A stretch of 64,000 bases of DNA from Actinomycetes bacterium (GTDB taxonomy: Bacteria; Actinomycetota; Actinomycetes; Propionibacteriales; Propionibacteriaceae): the NCBI GenBank assembly GCA_023442485.1, contig JAEZZG010000057.1, positions 32,833 to 96,832 of the forward strand, written 5' to 3'. Position numbers and translations under genes: made by a program. This document shows, piece after piece, positions 26,652 through 36,975 of this stretch. The number at the start of each line of letters is the position of its first letter. Position 1 is the stretch's first letter. The notes below the pieces were generated by a model. That model saw only the letters and a program-made list of their open reading frames with translations, was not told the origin of the DNA and made no database searches.

Positions 26652-28635
26652 CGATGAGGAGCCGAACAGATTTCAAAGCTCGCTTTGCAGAACGGACGGC
26701 GAAAGAATGTTTGACAGCATCGACGAGTTCCTGACGCCTCGATGCCTCGATCTTGATGTGGACAGATTCCAGGGGTAACTCGAATAAGGCTCCGGTGGCA
26801 TCCGAAATTGTTCCGGATTCAACCGGGCCGAAGATCGTTGCCCCTTCCGGTAGTTCGAGGGCGTCGAGGATGCCGGAGATGGTCGTCGAGATTCCTTCGA
26901 TAGTGGCCATACATGACGCTGGTGGCAACTGGGCGACGACGCGGTCTGCGAGCAAGGTGTGTGCCACGTTCGCGGCGTCGAGTCGGATCAACCATTGAAT
27001 TTCCGGCCACTTCGCCGGACCGGCGACGAAGACCCGCCCACCCTTGTCGCGAGGTCTAACCTTGGCGACGATCTGCATCCAGCGACGGAAGGTTTCTTCT
27101 TCAACCCTAAAATCCTGGCGAGCCAGGTCGAGGCTTGGGTCGAGGATGACGGCGGCGAAGTATCCGCCGTCAGCTTCAGGCTCTACCCCGGAGGTCGAGA
27201 TGACGATACAGGGCTGGTTTGAGACTTGATCGATGGGACGTTGAGCAGAACAGACGTAGATCGGCACTCCAAGAAATGCCCTACCGATCTCTTCTGCCGT
27301 CCGTTCCGCCCCCACGACGGGGGAACGCACCGTATGTGATCCGCAGTGTGGACACGCGAACTCTGCCACTGCCTTGCCGCACCAACTACATTCCAGCATC
27401 TGTGCCCCGCTGCTATCGGCGTAGCGCAGCGGCCCCTCACACGACCGACATTTGAGTGCAGTGCGACAGCTACCACACTGTAACGCCAGTAAATAGCCAC
27501 GCCGACTGACGTGAATCAGTACCGGCCCATTCATCAGCCCGGTCCGAATCGTCTCAAAGGCACGGTGAGGCAGACGTGATTGTTCAGCGCGAGAATCGAT
27601 GGTTAGCTCGAAATCGGAATCTCCCGCCCCGCTCACCATCGGGCAGATGCCGCGAATCTGATCGTTAGCGAGCCGAATCTCCCTCAGCCAAGACCGCTCG
27701 ATCAGTCGCTGAGCCTCGACGGAGCGACTCCACGAGGCCAGCAACAAGCCGGTATGGAAGTGGTGGGCGCGCAATACTGCGACTGTGCGGGCGTGGATAT
27801 AGGGGGCGGATTCGTCTTGAAGACTGTCATTGCCCTCATCCCACAGCGCAATCAAACCAAGGTTCTTCACGGGGGCGTAAATCGCAGAACGGGTGCCGAC
27901 GACGATCCTGGCTTCCCCCTTCACCATCGCCAGGTAGGACCGGTATCTCATCGATCGAGACAGGTCGGAGTGGTAGCTAATCACAGATCCGGCACCGAAA
28001 ACATCGCTGAGTTCGGCGGCGACGCGGTTAGCCTGTTTGACGTCGGGGAGAACAATCAGGCCAGATTGTTGGTTTTCGAGTGTGGCAGTCACTGCCTGGA
28101 CGATCCCAGCGACCCAGTTTCCGCAACCGTGGTCGTCGCCGGTGACGGGGGCTACTTGCCAGAATGTGCGAGGAGATTGGCCTGCCCGGACAGCGTCAAG
28201 GAAAGCCGGGCCAGTCGGGTAGGCGTTGAGCCCACCCTTGTCGTAGCTACCCGATCCTAGACCCGGCTGCGAGGTGGCTAGCCACGGCTCCTTCTCGACC
28301 CCTGCGTGGCGAGGAGGCACACAGCTTCGGATGACGTCATAGAACGTGCACCCGTAGTGTTGAGCGACCACATGGGCGAGTTGGATTTGTTCTGGGGTCA
28401 ATACTTCAACGGCCGAGATGACGCGCTCTAATGGTTCGAGGTGTTGTGAGTATCCAGACTTTTCTGCCAGCTCGATCACGAAACCGTCAGTGACCTTGCC
28501 CGAAAACCTCACCAAAACCCGCACGCCGGGGCTGACGAGTGCCTGCATCGATTCCGGGACAGCGTAGTCGAACAGTCGATCCAAGTGACGATGTTGGGTG
28601 TCGACTGCGACCCGGGCGATCACAGGGGAGGTCAT
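26644..28635 (-). CDS. priA: Actinobacterial PriA-like primosomal protein lacking ATPase motifs
   Basis: 663 residues. The N-terminal DNA 3'-end binding domain (RVAVDTQHRHLDRLFDYAVP) and the zinc region with eight cysteines (GSCRTALKCRSC, CSWCGKAVAEFACPHC) are intact. Where PriA helicases have GxTGSGKT, this one reads PVTGDDHGCGN, and the DEAH box is replaced by LWDEGND. The motor therefore cannot bind ATP in the usual way. This degeneration is known in actinobacteria, where the protein may act only as a loader in replication restart. GAGGAG precedes the ATG. Confidence 0.9.
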   Translation of the reverse strand: MTSPVIARVAVDTQHRHLDRLFDYAVPESMQALVSPGVRVLVRFSGKVTDGFVIELAEKSGYSQHLEPLERVISAVEVLTPEQIQLAHVVAQHYGCTFYDVIRSCVPPRHAGVEKEPWLATSQPGLGSGSYDKGGLNAYPTGPAFLDAVRAGQSPRTFWQVAPVTGDDHGCGNWVAGIVQAVTATLENQQSGLIVLPDVKQANRVAAELSDVFGAGSVISYHSDLSRSMRYRSYLAMVKGEARIVVGTRSAIYAPVKNLGLIALWDEGNDSLQDESAPYIHARTVAVLRAHHFHTGLLLASWSRSVEAQRLIERSWLREIRLANDQIRGICPMVSGAGDSDFELTIDSRAEQSRLPHRAFETIRTGLMNGPVLIHVSRRGYLLALQCGSCRTALKCRSCEGPLRYADSSGAQMLECSWCGKAVAEFACPHCGSHTVRSPVVGAERTAEEIGRAFLGVPIYVCSAQRPIDQVSNQPCIVISTSGVEPEADGGYFAAVILDPSLDLARQDFRVEEETFRRWMQIVAKVRPRDKGGRVFVAGPAKWPEIQWLIRLDAANVAHTLLADRVVAQLPPASCMATIEGISTTISGILDALELPEGATIFGPVESGTISDATGALFELPLESVHIKIEASRRQELVDAVKHSFAVRSAKRALKSVRLLIDG

Positions 28636-28646
28636 CGTCTCCTCGA

Positions 28647-29834
28647 CTAGCCCCGCACGCTGCGCTGAAGTAGCTCGACCTTGTCCTTGCGTTCCCAGGT
28701 GAACTGGTCAAGTTCTCTTCCGAAATGTCCGTAATTGACCACAGATGAGTAGATCGGACGCAGCAGGTCAAGTTGGTCGATGATCGCTGCTGGACGCAGA
28801 TCGAAGACTTCTTGAATAGCAGCCGAGATTTGGTCTTCAGGGACGGTTTCAGTGCCGAAGCAGTCGACATAGAAACCGACCGGGCTGGCCTTGCCGATAG
28901 CGTAGGCGACGGAGAGTTCGCAGCGACGGGCTAAGCCGGCGGCGACCACATTCTTTGCGGCCCAGCGAAGGGCATAGGCGCCGGATCGATCAACCTTGGA
29001 CGGGTCTTTGCCGGAAAACGCACCGCCACCGTGGCGGGCCATGCCGCCGTAGGAGTCGACGATGATCTTGCGTCCGGTCACGCCGGCATCACCCATGGGG
29101 CCGCCGACGACGAATGTCCCAGTGGGATTGACGAAGATGCGGTCAGGGTTGCAGGTGAGACCGTAGCGGTCGAGGATCGGGGAGATGACGTGGGAAATGA
29201 TTGCGGGACGCAGAGTCGAATCCAGATCAACCCCGGCTCGATGCTGGGCCGACACCACGATGGCATCGACTCCTCTCGGCCGGAAATCTTCGTCGTAGTC
29301 GATAGTGACCTGGGTTTTCCCGTCCGGGAAAAGATAATCCATCACACCTGACTTGCGAACCTTGGTGAGTTGTTCGGAGAGCCGGTGAGCTAGGTCGATT
29401 GGCAGCGGCATCAGCGACGGGGTTTCGTCGCAGGCATAGCCAAACATCAGGCCCTGATCACCGGCACCTTGGGTGGAGTACTGGTCAACACCTACTCCGT
29501 GTCGAACTTCCCAAGATTGATTGACACCACAGGCGATGTCGGGAGACTGGGACCCGATGGCCACCAACACTCCGCAAGATGCCCCGTCAAAGCTGGCTTC
29601 AGGACTGTTGTAGCCGATCTTCAGAATGGTTTTGCGGGCAATGTCAGCGATATCGACATAGGCTGAGGTGGTAACCTCCCCGGCGACGACGCAGGTGCCG
29701 GTGGTGAGCATGGTTTCGACGGCAACTCGAGAGGCGGGATCCTTCTCGAGGAGTGCGTCGAGGACGGCGTCGCTGACCGCGTCCGCAACCTTGTCGGGGT
29801 GACCTTCGGTGACGGATTCAGAGGTGAAAAGCAT
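28647..29834 (-). CDS. metK: S-adenosylmethionine synthetase
   Basis: Makes SAM from methionine and ATP. 395 residues, normal length. Signatures: [21 protein letters not shown], the [12 protein letters not shown] loop, and [20 protein letters not shown]. It supplies the methyl donor used by trmI, rsmB and metH reactivation in this window. It lies 24 bases after rpoZ and eleven bases before priA, so all are probably one operon. Confidence 0.98.
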   Translation of the reverse strand: MLFTSESVTEGHPDKVADAVSDAVLDALLEKDPASRVAVETMLTTGTCVVAGEVTTSAYVDIADIARKTILKIGYNSPEASFDGASCGVLVAIGSQSPDIACGVNQSWEVRHGVGVDQYSTQGAGDQGLMFGYACDETPSLMPLPIDLAHRLSEQLTKVRKSGVMDYLFPDGKTQVTIDYDEDFRPRGVDAIVVSAQHRAGVDLDSTLRPAIISHVISPILDRYGLTCNPDRIFVNPTGTFVVGGPMGDAGVTGRKIIVDSYGGMARHGGGAFSGKDPSKVDRSGAYALRWAAKNVVAAGLARRCELSVAYAIGKASPVGFYVDCFGTETVPEDQISAAIQEVFDLRPAAIIDQLDLLRPIYSSVVNYGHFGRELDQFTWERKDKVELLQRSVRG

Positions 29835-29858
29835 GGTGGTTGCCAGTTCTGTCAGGAT

Positions 29859-30197
29859 TTAGGCGGGGTCGAATCCAGAAAAAGCGTCGAAGCTAAACTC
29901 AGGATCGGCTAGTGCAGCGGCGGCTTCGGCGGCCTCTGCCTCGGGGTCGATCGGCTGGTATTCGAGGATACCGCTCTGGATCTCGCGCAAGGCGATGGAG
30001 AGGGGCTTTTCGTTGGGGCCAACCTCGACGAGGGGGCCAACGTTTTCTAGCAGGCCCTCGCCAAGCTGAGCGTAGTAGGCATTGATCTGACGGGCGCGCT
30101 TAGCGCCAAACAGCACGAGCTGGTACTTGGAATCAACCCGTTCTTGTAGTTCGTCTAGCGGAGGATTGATGATTCCTTCTGGGATGTTCTCGGTCAA
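29859..30197 (-). CDS. rpoZ: RNA polymerase omega subunit
   Basis: 112 residues. The core [32 protein letters not shown] is the omega fold; RPB6-like KRARQIN is diagnostic. Start is TTG (30197), with GAAGG seven bases upstream and no alternative ATG before the conserved core. The acidic Ala/Glu-rich C-terminal tail is usual in actinobacteria. gmk-rpoZ-metK is a standard gene order. Confidence 0.95.
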   Translation of the reverse strand: MTENIPEGIINPPLDELQERVDSKYQLVLFGAKRARQINAYYAQLGEGLLENVGPLVEVGPNEKPLSIALREIQSGILEYQPIDPEAEAAEAAAALADPEFSFDAFSGFDPA

Positions 30198-30239
30198 AGT
30201 AAACCTTCGTCTCGTCGATACGCTATTTCCGACTGGATG

Positions 30240-30839
30240 TCACAGACCAAGCAATGATACCAGAGTGTTGACGGTTTCACCTAGGACGTCGTTGACGACG
30301 ATGTGGTCGAACTCCGCGGCTGCATCCATCTCGATGCGCGCTGTTTGAAGACGGCGTTGCTGCTGTTCCTTGGTTTCACTCCCCCGGCCTCTGAGGCGAC
30401 GGACGAGTTCGTCCCATGACGGTGGCTGGATGAATATCTGGACGGCATCAGGCATGGTGCGCCGGATCTGACGGGCACCTTGGAGGTCAATCTCCAAGAT
30501 AACGGTCTTGCCCGCTGCCACAGCGTCCGAGACCGCCTTTCTGGGAGTCCCGTAACGGGTGGAGCCGTGCACCTCGGCCCACTCCAGCAACCCGTCATGA
30601 GTAATCAAATCATCAAACTCGGCGTCGGTGACGAAGAAGTAGTCGACCCCGTCAGTCTCGGTCGGACGCGGCTGGCGTGTTGTCGCAGAAATGGACACAT
30701 AGACATCGGGATAGCGTTGTTTGATGATCCTGATCAGGGTGCCTTTCCCGACAGCGGTCGGCCCGCTGATCACGAAGACGCAAGGGCGAGCGGATGCGTC
30801 TCCGTCGTGGATGTCGTGGGTGTTGGTGACGACAGACAT
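30240..30839 (-). CDS. gmk: Guanylate kinase
   Basis: Phosphorylates GMP to GDP. 199 residues from ATG at 30839; a GTG three codons earlier is possible and neither has a good ribosome site. P-loop GPTAVGKGTL, SATTRQPRPTETDGVDYFFV, YGTPRKAV and ILEIDLQGARQI identify the family. A strong hairpin lies between mihF and this gene, so some gmk transcription probably starts in the gap. Confidence 0.97.
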   Translation of the reverse strand: MSVVTNTHDIHDGDASARPCVFVISGPTAVGKGTLIRIIKQRYPDVYVSISATTRQPRPTETDGVDYFFVTDAEFDDLITHDGLLEWAEVHGSTRYGTPRKAVSDAVAAGKTVILEIDLQGARQIRRTMPDAVQIFIQPPSWDELVRRLRGRGSETKEQQQRRLQTARIEMDAAAEFDHIVVNDVLGETVNTLVSLLGL

Positions 30840-30891
30840 AGGGATCACAATAGCGAATCGTTACGCGGGTTGGCGAAGCTGGGGATATGAG

Positions 30892-30917
30892 AAACTCCCC
30901 GGACATCCGGGGAGTTT
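30892..30917 (-). terminator. Strong hairpin between mihF and gmk
   Basis: AAACTCCCCGG (30892-30902) pairs perfectly with CCGGGGAGTTT (30907-30917) around a four-base loop. On the minus strand the stem ends in AGTTTCTC, a short T-rich tail, so it should at least attenuate read-through from mihF. Confidence 0.7.
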
Positions 30918-30962
30918 ACTCACTAGAGAATATGCACTCTCATCAGGATAATCACGATGTTG

Positions 30963-31274
30963 CTAGTTGAACTCTGCCTTCAAGGCCTGAGTCTGGTGAC
31001 CCCCAAGGCCTCTGAGTCTACGATTCGGAGCGATCTGCAACCGATCCATAATCTCAGCGGCACGCTTTTCCCCTACCCGAGGCAGGGTCTTTATCAGGTC
31101 GACCACCTTGATGTGGGCGACAACGTCATTTGTCGTGCTCAAGTCAAGAGCTTCCGCCAACGAGAGTTGACCATTCTTGACCTTTTGCTTGAAATCGGCA
31201 CGTTCGCGCCGAGCCTGAGTTGCAGCCTTCCTCGCTAACTGCAACTGCTCAGGTGATAGTGAAGGGATTGCCAC
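30963..31274 (-). CDS. mihF: Actinobacterial integration host factor
   Basis: A 103-residue nucleoid protein. The N-terminal helix LARKAATQARRERADFKQKVKNGQ is followed by the helix-two-turn-helix region VVDLIKTLPRVGEKRAAEIMDRLQIAPNRRLRGLGGHQ, nearly the mycobacterial mIHF core that bends DNA. GTG at 31274 is chosen because GGAGG lies five bases upstream and VAIPSLS fits the family start. An upstream extension of 20 codons is in frame but unlikely. mihF between pyrF and gmk is the classical order. Confidence 0.93.
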   Translation of the reverse strand: MAIPSLSPEQLQLARKAATQARRERADFKQKVKNGQLSLAEALDLSTTNDVVAHIKVVDLIKTLPRVGEKRAAEIMDRLQIAPNRRLRGLGGHQTQALKAEFN

Positions 31275-31613
31275 GCCAGCCTCCATTTTCACGGACATTA
31301 CATATTTTGGAATGAGCGGGAACGTTGAAATCATCCAGACGAAGCGGCGGATTCAGTTCAAACGCCCAACCATTCCAAGATGACGGGCTGAACCACCGAG
31401 TCGCTACACGGAACGTCCCCCTGGCCGTGTGTCGCCGTTGACTGATAAAACTACGAGAAGCATCAAACGTGTTTCTCAATCACCGCTCGTCGCGGATCAC
31501 TATAGCACGTCGCCTAACACTCGGTGAGTCTCACTAATCGAAGCGATCAAAGAACACAACAGGCGCGAAATTCAGCTCTGCGAGTCAACGGCCATTGGTG
31601 ACCGGCGTTTAAC
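31275..31613 (-). promoter_or_regulatory. mihF: 339-base gap between pyrF and mihF with a candidate extended -10 promoter
   Basis: No convincing gene is present on either strand. On the minus strand TGCTATAGT gives an extended -10 (TATAGT at 31504-31499) with no clear -35, which would start an mihF transcript with a leader of about 220 bases. The rest shows no obvious structure. Confidence 0.35.
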
Positions 31614-32426
31614 CTAGCGGGTTAACCGCAACCGTTCAGCAGTCTTGCGGATCGTTTCACGATTCGGACCGGCAGAAATTATTTGACGTGATGCGGTCGG
31701 CAGCACCGAAGCGAGCGCGTCACCGAAGAGCTGGCGCATCCGGTCTATCGTGCCTCCTTGGGCTCCGATGCCCGGGGCGAGAATCGAACCGGAGAACCGA
31801 CTCACGTCACAGCCGAGATCGTGGTGGGTGGCGCCGATCACCAAACCGACATGGTTGAGCCCGGTGGTGGAGTTTTCGCGCTGCGCAGCCTCGATCACAT
31901 ATTGGGTAACACTTATTCCAGATTGAGTTTGGGCAGACTGAACATCTCCACCTTCTGGATTTGAGGTCTTAGCCAGAACATAAATCCCCTTGTCATTCTT
32001 GGAAGCTAAATCCAGTGCGGGACGCAATGACTCGAATCCAAGGAAGGGAGAGACGGTGATCGCATCGGCTTCGAGCAGACATCCGGGTTCAAGATATGCC
32101 CGGGCATAACCGGCCATCGTCGACCCAATATCGCCACGCTTGACGTCAAGGATAGACACCGCTTTGGATTGACGAATATCATCGAGGATTCGCTCCAGAA
32201 CAGCGATACCCGCTGAACCATAGGGCTCGAAGAATCCCGACTGTGGCTTGAAAGCCGCTGCAATATCGGCACACGCTTCGACCACGCTGCGGCACAAGAA
32301 CTCGACATCTTCTACGCAATTCGTCAATCCCCACGCCGCCAACATCGACGGTTGCGGATCAATCCCCACACACAATGCCCCACGTTCGGCGACCAGATGG
32401 TTGAGTCGGCTGAAGTAGGTTGTCAT
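31614..32426 (-). CDS. pyrF: Orotidine 5'-phosphate decarboxylase
   Basis: Last step of UMP synthesis. 270 residues, the longer type-2 form: LCVGIDPQPSML at the N-terminus, the catalytic segment VSILDVKRGDIGSTMAGYA with the Lys/Asp network, SPFLGFESL, and the phosphate loop APGIGAQGG near the C-terminus. GAAAGGA precedes the ATG. It is 75 bases from pyrD, so the car-pyrD-pyrF genes probably form one transcription unit. Confidence 0.96.
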   Translation of the reverse strand: MTTYFSRLNHLVAERGALCVGIDPQPSMLAAWGLTNCVEDVEFLCRSVVEACADIAAAFKPQSGFFEPYGSAGIAVLERILDDIRQSKAVSILDVKRGDIGSTMAGYARAYLEPGCLLEADAITVSPFLGFESLRPALDLASKNDKGIYVLAKTSNPEGGDVQSAQTQSGISVTQYVIEAAQRENSTTGLNHVGLVIGATHHDLGCDVSRFSGSILAPGIGAQGGTIDRMRQLFGDALASVLPTASRQIISAGPNRETIRKTAERLRLTR

Positions 32427-32500
32427 GGCGAGTCCTTTCTTATGTTTCCGCTAACCGGTGGAAACTTTCTAGGAAACAGATTTATCTAAGTTTCACCTAG

Positions 32501-33559
32501 TCACGGACGGGTTAGGGTGTTCAAACCGTAGATCAGGGCAGGCCCGGAATAGATCACACCGGTATAGACCTCAAGGAGTGTGGCTCCAGCGTCAAAGAAA
32601 CGCTGACCATCAGCGGGGGTCATGATGCCACCGACGCCGATCACCGGCAGATCGGTGTGCGAGGCGATCAACTCCACGACGGCGAGGGCTTTGTCGGTCA
32701 ACGGTCTGCCAGATAGTCCCCCCGGCTGGTCAGCCCATTTCTGATCCGTCACCGTCAGCCCATCGCGGCCTAGGGTGGTGTTCGTAGCGATGATGCCTTT
32801 GACGCCTGCGTCCTCGCAGACCCGAATCGCGTCGAGATAATGATCTGGGTCCATGTCGGGAGAGAACTTGACGAAGACCGGCACCTGGCCTGCCCGATTG
32901 ACCGTTGCTTTGGCGACAGTTAGCAGGGACGACTCAGACTGCAGCGACCGCAAACCCGGGGTATTGGGCGATGACACATTGATCGCAAGGTAGTCGGCTA
33001 CGTCGGCTACCGCATCGACACAAGCCTCGTAGTCTCGGTGAGCTTGATCGAGATCGGTGGTTTTATTCTTCCCGATAGAAATACCAATCGGGATACCTAA
33101 GGCATTCGATCCGCGTCTATGCCCCATCGCGACGAGGGTGTCCCGCAAAGCCGCAGCTCCCCTGTTATTGAATCCCATCCGGTTGATCACGGCCTCGGAA
33201 TCGCGCAGACGATACAGACGCGGAGCCGGATTACCTGGTTGCGGACGCGGGGTAACCGTCCCCAATTCAACGAATCCGCAACCGAGTCTTGACCAAGATC
33301 GGGCGGCGAGCCCATCCTTATCTGTACCGGCGGCGATCCCGACCCGTGAGGGGAACTCAATCCCAGCCACGGTAACCGGATTGCGTTTGTGATCCATGAT
33401 CCACCCGGTCAAGGAAAGCAGCGGCCGAGGCAGACTGCTTAGCACCGAAATCATGGCTTCGTGAGCAGCCTCGGGATCTCCTCCCCCATGACGGAAAAAC
33501 CACGGCCTGACCAGATGCTGGTATCCGGCCTTGAGTAGCCGGGTGTAGAGCTCATCCAT
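32501..33559 (-). CDS. pyrD: Dihydroorotate dehydrogenase (quinone), class 2
   Basis: Oxidises dihydroorotate to orotate with FMN and passes electrons to membrane quinone. 352 residues with the N-terminal amphipathic helix region of class 2 (RLLKAGYQHLVRPWFF), VGIAAGTDKDG, GTVTPRPQPGNPAPRLYR, INVSSPNTPGLR and the serine-containing active loop. The ATG overlaps the carB stop as TGATG; a GTG one codon earlier would give a four-base GTGA overlap. Confidence 0.97.
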   Translation of the reverse strand: MDELYTRLLKAGYQHLVRPWFFRHGGGDPEAAHEAMISVLSSLPRPLLSLTGWIMDHKRNPVTVAGIEFPSRVGIAAGTDKDGLAARSWSRLGCGFVELGTVTPRPQPGNPAPRLYRLRDSEAVINRMGFNNRGAAALRDTLVAMGHRRGSNALGIPIGISIGKNKTTDLDQAHRDYEACVDAVADVADYLAINVSSPNTPGLRSLQSESSLLTVAKATVNRAGQVPVFVKFSPDMDPDHYLDAIRVCEDAGVKGIIATNTTLGRDGLTVTDQKWADQPGGLSGRPLTDKALAVVELIASHTDLPVIGVGGIMTPADGQRFFDAGATLLEVYTGVIYSGPALIYGLNTLTRP

Positions 33560-36500
33560 CACAACTCAACGCCCCGCTCACTGGCCCCACCATCTCTGGT
33601 TTCGCCCATCGGGTGAGTCGATGCCGACGCCTTCACGTTCATTTCTTGGCCAAGCATTTCGGTATAGGCATCGATCTCGGCACCCCACTCCTGCAAGGAC
33701 TTTACCGTCAAATCTCCAGCCCTCAACGCTGCGATCCCCTGGACGCAGGCTTCGAGTCCTTGAACGGTGGTGGCGATCGGGGTTTCGCGCATAATCGCGG
33801 CGGTGCGGATCTCGTAGCCGTCGGCACGAGGAGCACCACCGAGGGTCTTGCCTCGCGGAGTGTTGAAGATCAGGTCCACTTCGTCGTCAAGAATCTGTTG
33901 AACGATGGTCTTCTCGCCGTTTGGCCCTTCGCCTTGGCTGAATTTGCGCACCGGCACCACGTCAATGTCGTGACGTTCGAGGACAGACGCCGTTCCTGAA
34001 GTAGCGGTGATGGTGAAGCCCATATCGGCTAGCGCCCGAACCGGGAAGATCACATGCCGCTTGTCACGGTTATTGACCGAGATAAACACGGTTCCTTCCA
34101 CCGGCAGGGGCCCTAGAGCTGCCGCCTGGGACTTCGCAAAGGACCTGCCGAACTGATCCGAGATTCCCATCACTTCACCCGTTGACCTCATCTCTGGACC
34201 GAGCACCGAATCAACGGTTTGGCCTTCGGGAGTGCGGAAACGATTGAACGGCATCACGGCTTCTTTGACTGCGATCGGTTGACCATGCCACATGTCGGCG
34301 CCATCCCCGACTGGTCGCAGGATGCCTTCATCGCGCAGCTCACGGATGGTCTTGCCCAGCATGATCAAAGCTGCAGCCTTCGCCAGCGAGGTGTTGGTTG
34401 TCTTCGAGACGAATGGCACCGTCCGCGATGCTCTCGGATTCGCCTCGATGACGTAGAGGGTGTCACCAGCATAGGCGAGCTGAATGTTGATCAAACCGTG
34501 CACCCCCACACCCTTGGCAATCGCCTTCGTGTAGTGCCGGATCTCTTCAATGTTGTCTCGACTCAGCGTCACCGGAGGCAAAGAGCAGGCCGAGTCACCT
34601 GAGTGGATTCCGGCTTCCTCGATGTGCTCCATGATTCCGCCCATGTACAGTTCTTCACCGTCATAGAGGGCATCGACGTCAATCTCCACCGCGTCGTCAA
34701 GGAAGCGGTCAATCAGTACCGGAGAGGTCGGCGAGATCAGAGTCGAGTTTGCGATGTAGTGCTTCAAGGATGCGTCGTCATAGACGATCTCCATCCCACG
34801 GCCTCCCAAGACGTAGGACGGACGCACCAGAACCGGATACCCGATCTCGTCAGCGATCTTGGCGGCCTCAACATAAGACCTAGCCATCCCATGCTTAGGC
34901 GCGAGCAGGTTAGCCTTCGTCAACACCTGACCAAACTCGCCTCGGTCCTCTGCTAAGTCAATCGCTTCAGGGGTAGTACCAACGATCGGCACACCTGCGG
35001 CCTTGAGCTCGGCCGCCAACTTCAATGGGGTCTGTCCGCCAAGCTGGACAATAACCCCAGCGATCGGCCCGGCCTGTTTTTCTGCGTGATAGACCTCCAG
35101 GACGTCCTCAAGAGTCAGCGGTTCAAAGTAAAGCCGGTCCGAGGTGTCGTAGTCAGTCGACACTGTCTCGGGGTTACAGTTGACCATCACCGACTCATAT
35201 CCGGCGTCGGAGAGGGCCATGGAGGCATGAACGCAGGAATAGTCGAACTCGATCCCTTGACCAATCCGGTTCGGGCCAGATCCGAGGATGATCACCGCAG
35301 GCTTCTCGCGTGGGCGAACCTCGGTCTCTTCGTCATAGCTGGAATACATGTAGGGGGTGCGCGCCTCGAACTCTGCGGCACAAGTATCGACTGTCTTATA
35401 GACCGGACGAATACCCAAAGCCCAGCGCAGCCCACGCACCACCGCCGTCGGCAAGTGGCGAATCCCAGCGATTTGAGCGTCGGAGAAACCATGACGCTTC
35501 GCTTCACGCAGCAGATCGGGGGTGAGATCATCAGCAGCCTCAATGTGCTTGGCTAGGCTGACCATCAATTCGACCTGGTCCAAGAACCAGGGATCGATGC
35601 CGGTGACACCTGCGATTTGGTCGACGCTGGCTCCTTGGCGCATTGCCAAGACGATCTCTTGAATCCGCATCTCGTGCGGACGGGAAATCGATTCGAGTAG
35701 TTCACCGACGCTGCGGTCAATCGGTGTGGAGAAATCCAAGGGCGCATCCGGGTTCTCGATAGAACGCAAAGCCTTGTTCAACGCCTCGGTGAAGTTGCGC
35801 CCCAAAGACATCGCCTCCCCCACCGACTTCATGTGCGTGGTCAACTCGGCATCGGCGGTCGGGAATTTCTCGAAAGCGAACCGAGGCACCTTGACCACGA
35901 CGTAGTCGAGGGAGGGCTCGAAGGAGGCAGGGGTTTGGGTGGTGATGTCGTTAGTGATCTCGTCGAGAGTGTAGCCGACTGCGACCTTGGCTGCGATCTT
36001 GGCGATCGGGAAACCGGTAGCCTTCGACGCCAGAGCTGAGGACCTGGACACGCGCGGATTCATCTCGATCAAGATCATCCGCCCGTCGGCCGGATTGACC
36101 GCGAACTGGATATTACATCCGCCCGTATCTACCCCGACCGCCCGGATCACACCGATCCCGAGGTCACGCATTCGCTGGTATTCGCGATCGGTCAAGGTCA
36201 TTGCCGGGGCAACCGTGATGGAGTCGCCGGTGTGCACACCGACAGGGTCGAAATTCTCGATGGAACACACCACCACGACGTTATCGGCCTTATCCCGCAT
36301 CACCTCGAGCTCGAATTCTTTCCAGCCTAAGATGGATTCTTCGATCAAGACCTCAGTCGCTGGGGAGGCTGCCAAACCAATCGTGGCGATGTCATGCAAC
36401 TCCTGCTCGGTGTGGGCAAAACCAGAACCGACCCCACCCATGGTGTAGGAGGGCCGGACCACGACCGGGTATCCCAATTCGTCACCGGCAGCCATCACTG

Positions 36501-36975
36501 CTTCGATGCTGTGGCAGATCCGGGATTTCGCCACCTCGCCGGGGCCACCCGGGACGTCGAGCTGAGTGACGATCTCCTTGAACTCTTCACGGTTTTCGCC
36601 GCGCTGAATCGCGTCAATGGAGGCACCGATCAGTTCCACACCGTACTTGTCGAGAACCCCTCGGTTATGCAGCTCAACTGCTGTGTTCAGCGCCGTCTGG
36701 CCGCCCAACGTCGCCAACATCGCGTCAGGGCGTTCTTTTTCGATGATCATCTCGACGAACTCAGGCGTGATCGGCTCAACATAGGTGGCGTCGGCGAACT
36801 CTGGATCAGTCATGATGGTCGCGGGGTTGGAGTTGACTAGAATGACCCGGTAGCCCTCCTCCTTCAGCACCCGACAGGCCTGGGTGCCGGAGTAGTCGAA
36901 CTCAGCCGCCTGGCCAATGATGATCGGGCCCGAACCAATCACCAGAATCGAGTGGAGATCTGTTCTGCGCGGCAT
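33559..36975 (-). CDS. carB: Carbamoyl-phosphate synthase large subunit
   Basis: Makes carbamoyl phosphate from bicarbonate, ammonia and two ATP for pyrimidine and arginine synthesis. 1138 residues with two homologous halves: ATP-grasp domains at about 130-400 and 670-930 ([12 protein letters not shown] and [12 protein letters not shown]), an oligomerisation domain between them and the allosteric MGS-like domain from about 940. The C-terminus is about 25-30 residues longer than usual and hydrophilic. Its ATG shares one base with the carA stop (TAATG). Confidence 0.98.
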   Translation of the reverse strand: MPRRTDLHSILVIGSGPIIIGQAAEFDYSGTQACRVLKEEGYRVILVNSNPATIMTDPEFADATYVEPITPEFVEMIIEKERPDAMLATLGGQTALNTAVELHNRGVLDKYGVELIGASIDAIQRGENREEFKEIVTQLDVPGGPGEVAKSRICHSIEAVMAAGDELGYPVVVRPSYTMGGVGSGFAHTEQELHDIATIGLAASPATEVLIEESILGWKEFELEVMRDKADNVVVVCSIENFDPVGVHTGDSITVAPAMTLTDREYQRMRDLGIGVIRAVGVDTGGCNIQFAVNPADGRMILIEMNPRVSRSSALASKATGFPIAKIAAKVAVGYTLDEITNDITTQTPASFEPSLDYVVVKVPRFAFEKFPTADAELTTHMKSVGEAMSLGRNFTEALNKALRSIENPDAPLDFSTPIDRSVGELLESISRPHEMRIQEIVLAMRQGASVDQIAGVTGIDPWFLDQVELMVSLAKHIEAADDLTPDLLREAKRHGFSDAQIAGIRHLPTAVVRGLRWALGIRPVYKTVDTCAAEFEARTPYMYSSYDEETEVRPREKPAVIILGSGPNRIGQGIEFDYSCVHASMALSDAGYESVMVNCNPETVSTDYDTSDRLYFEPLTLEDVLEVYHAEKQAGPIAGVIVQLGGQTPLKLAAELKAAGVPIVGTTPEAIDLAEDRGEFGQVLTKANLLAPKHGMARSYVEAAKIADEIGYPVLVRPSYVLGGRGMEIVYDDASLKHYIANSTLISPTSPVLIDRFLDDAVEIDVDALYDGEELYMGGIMEHIEEAGIHSGDSACSLPPVTLSRDNIEEIRHYTKAIAKGVGVHGLINIQLAYAGDTLYVIEANPRASRTVPFVSKTTNTSLAKAAALIMLGKTIRELRDEGILRPVGDGADMWHGQPIAVKEAVMPFNRFRTPEGQTVDSVLGPEMRSTGEVMGISDQFGRSFAKSQAAALGPLPVEGTVFISVNNRDKRHVIFPVRALADMGFTITATSGTASVLERHDIDVVPVRKFSQGEGPNGEKTIVQQILDDEVDLIFNTPRGKTLGGAPRADGYEIRTAAIMRETPIATTVQGLEACVQGIAALRAGDLTVKSLQEWGAEIDAYTEMLGQEMNVKASASTHPMGETRDGGASERGVEL

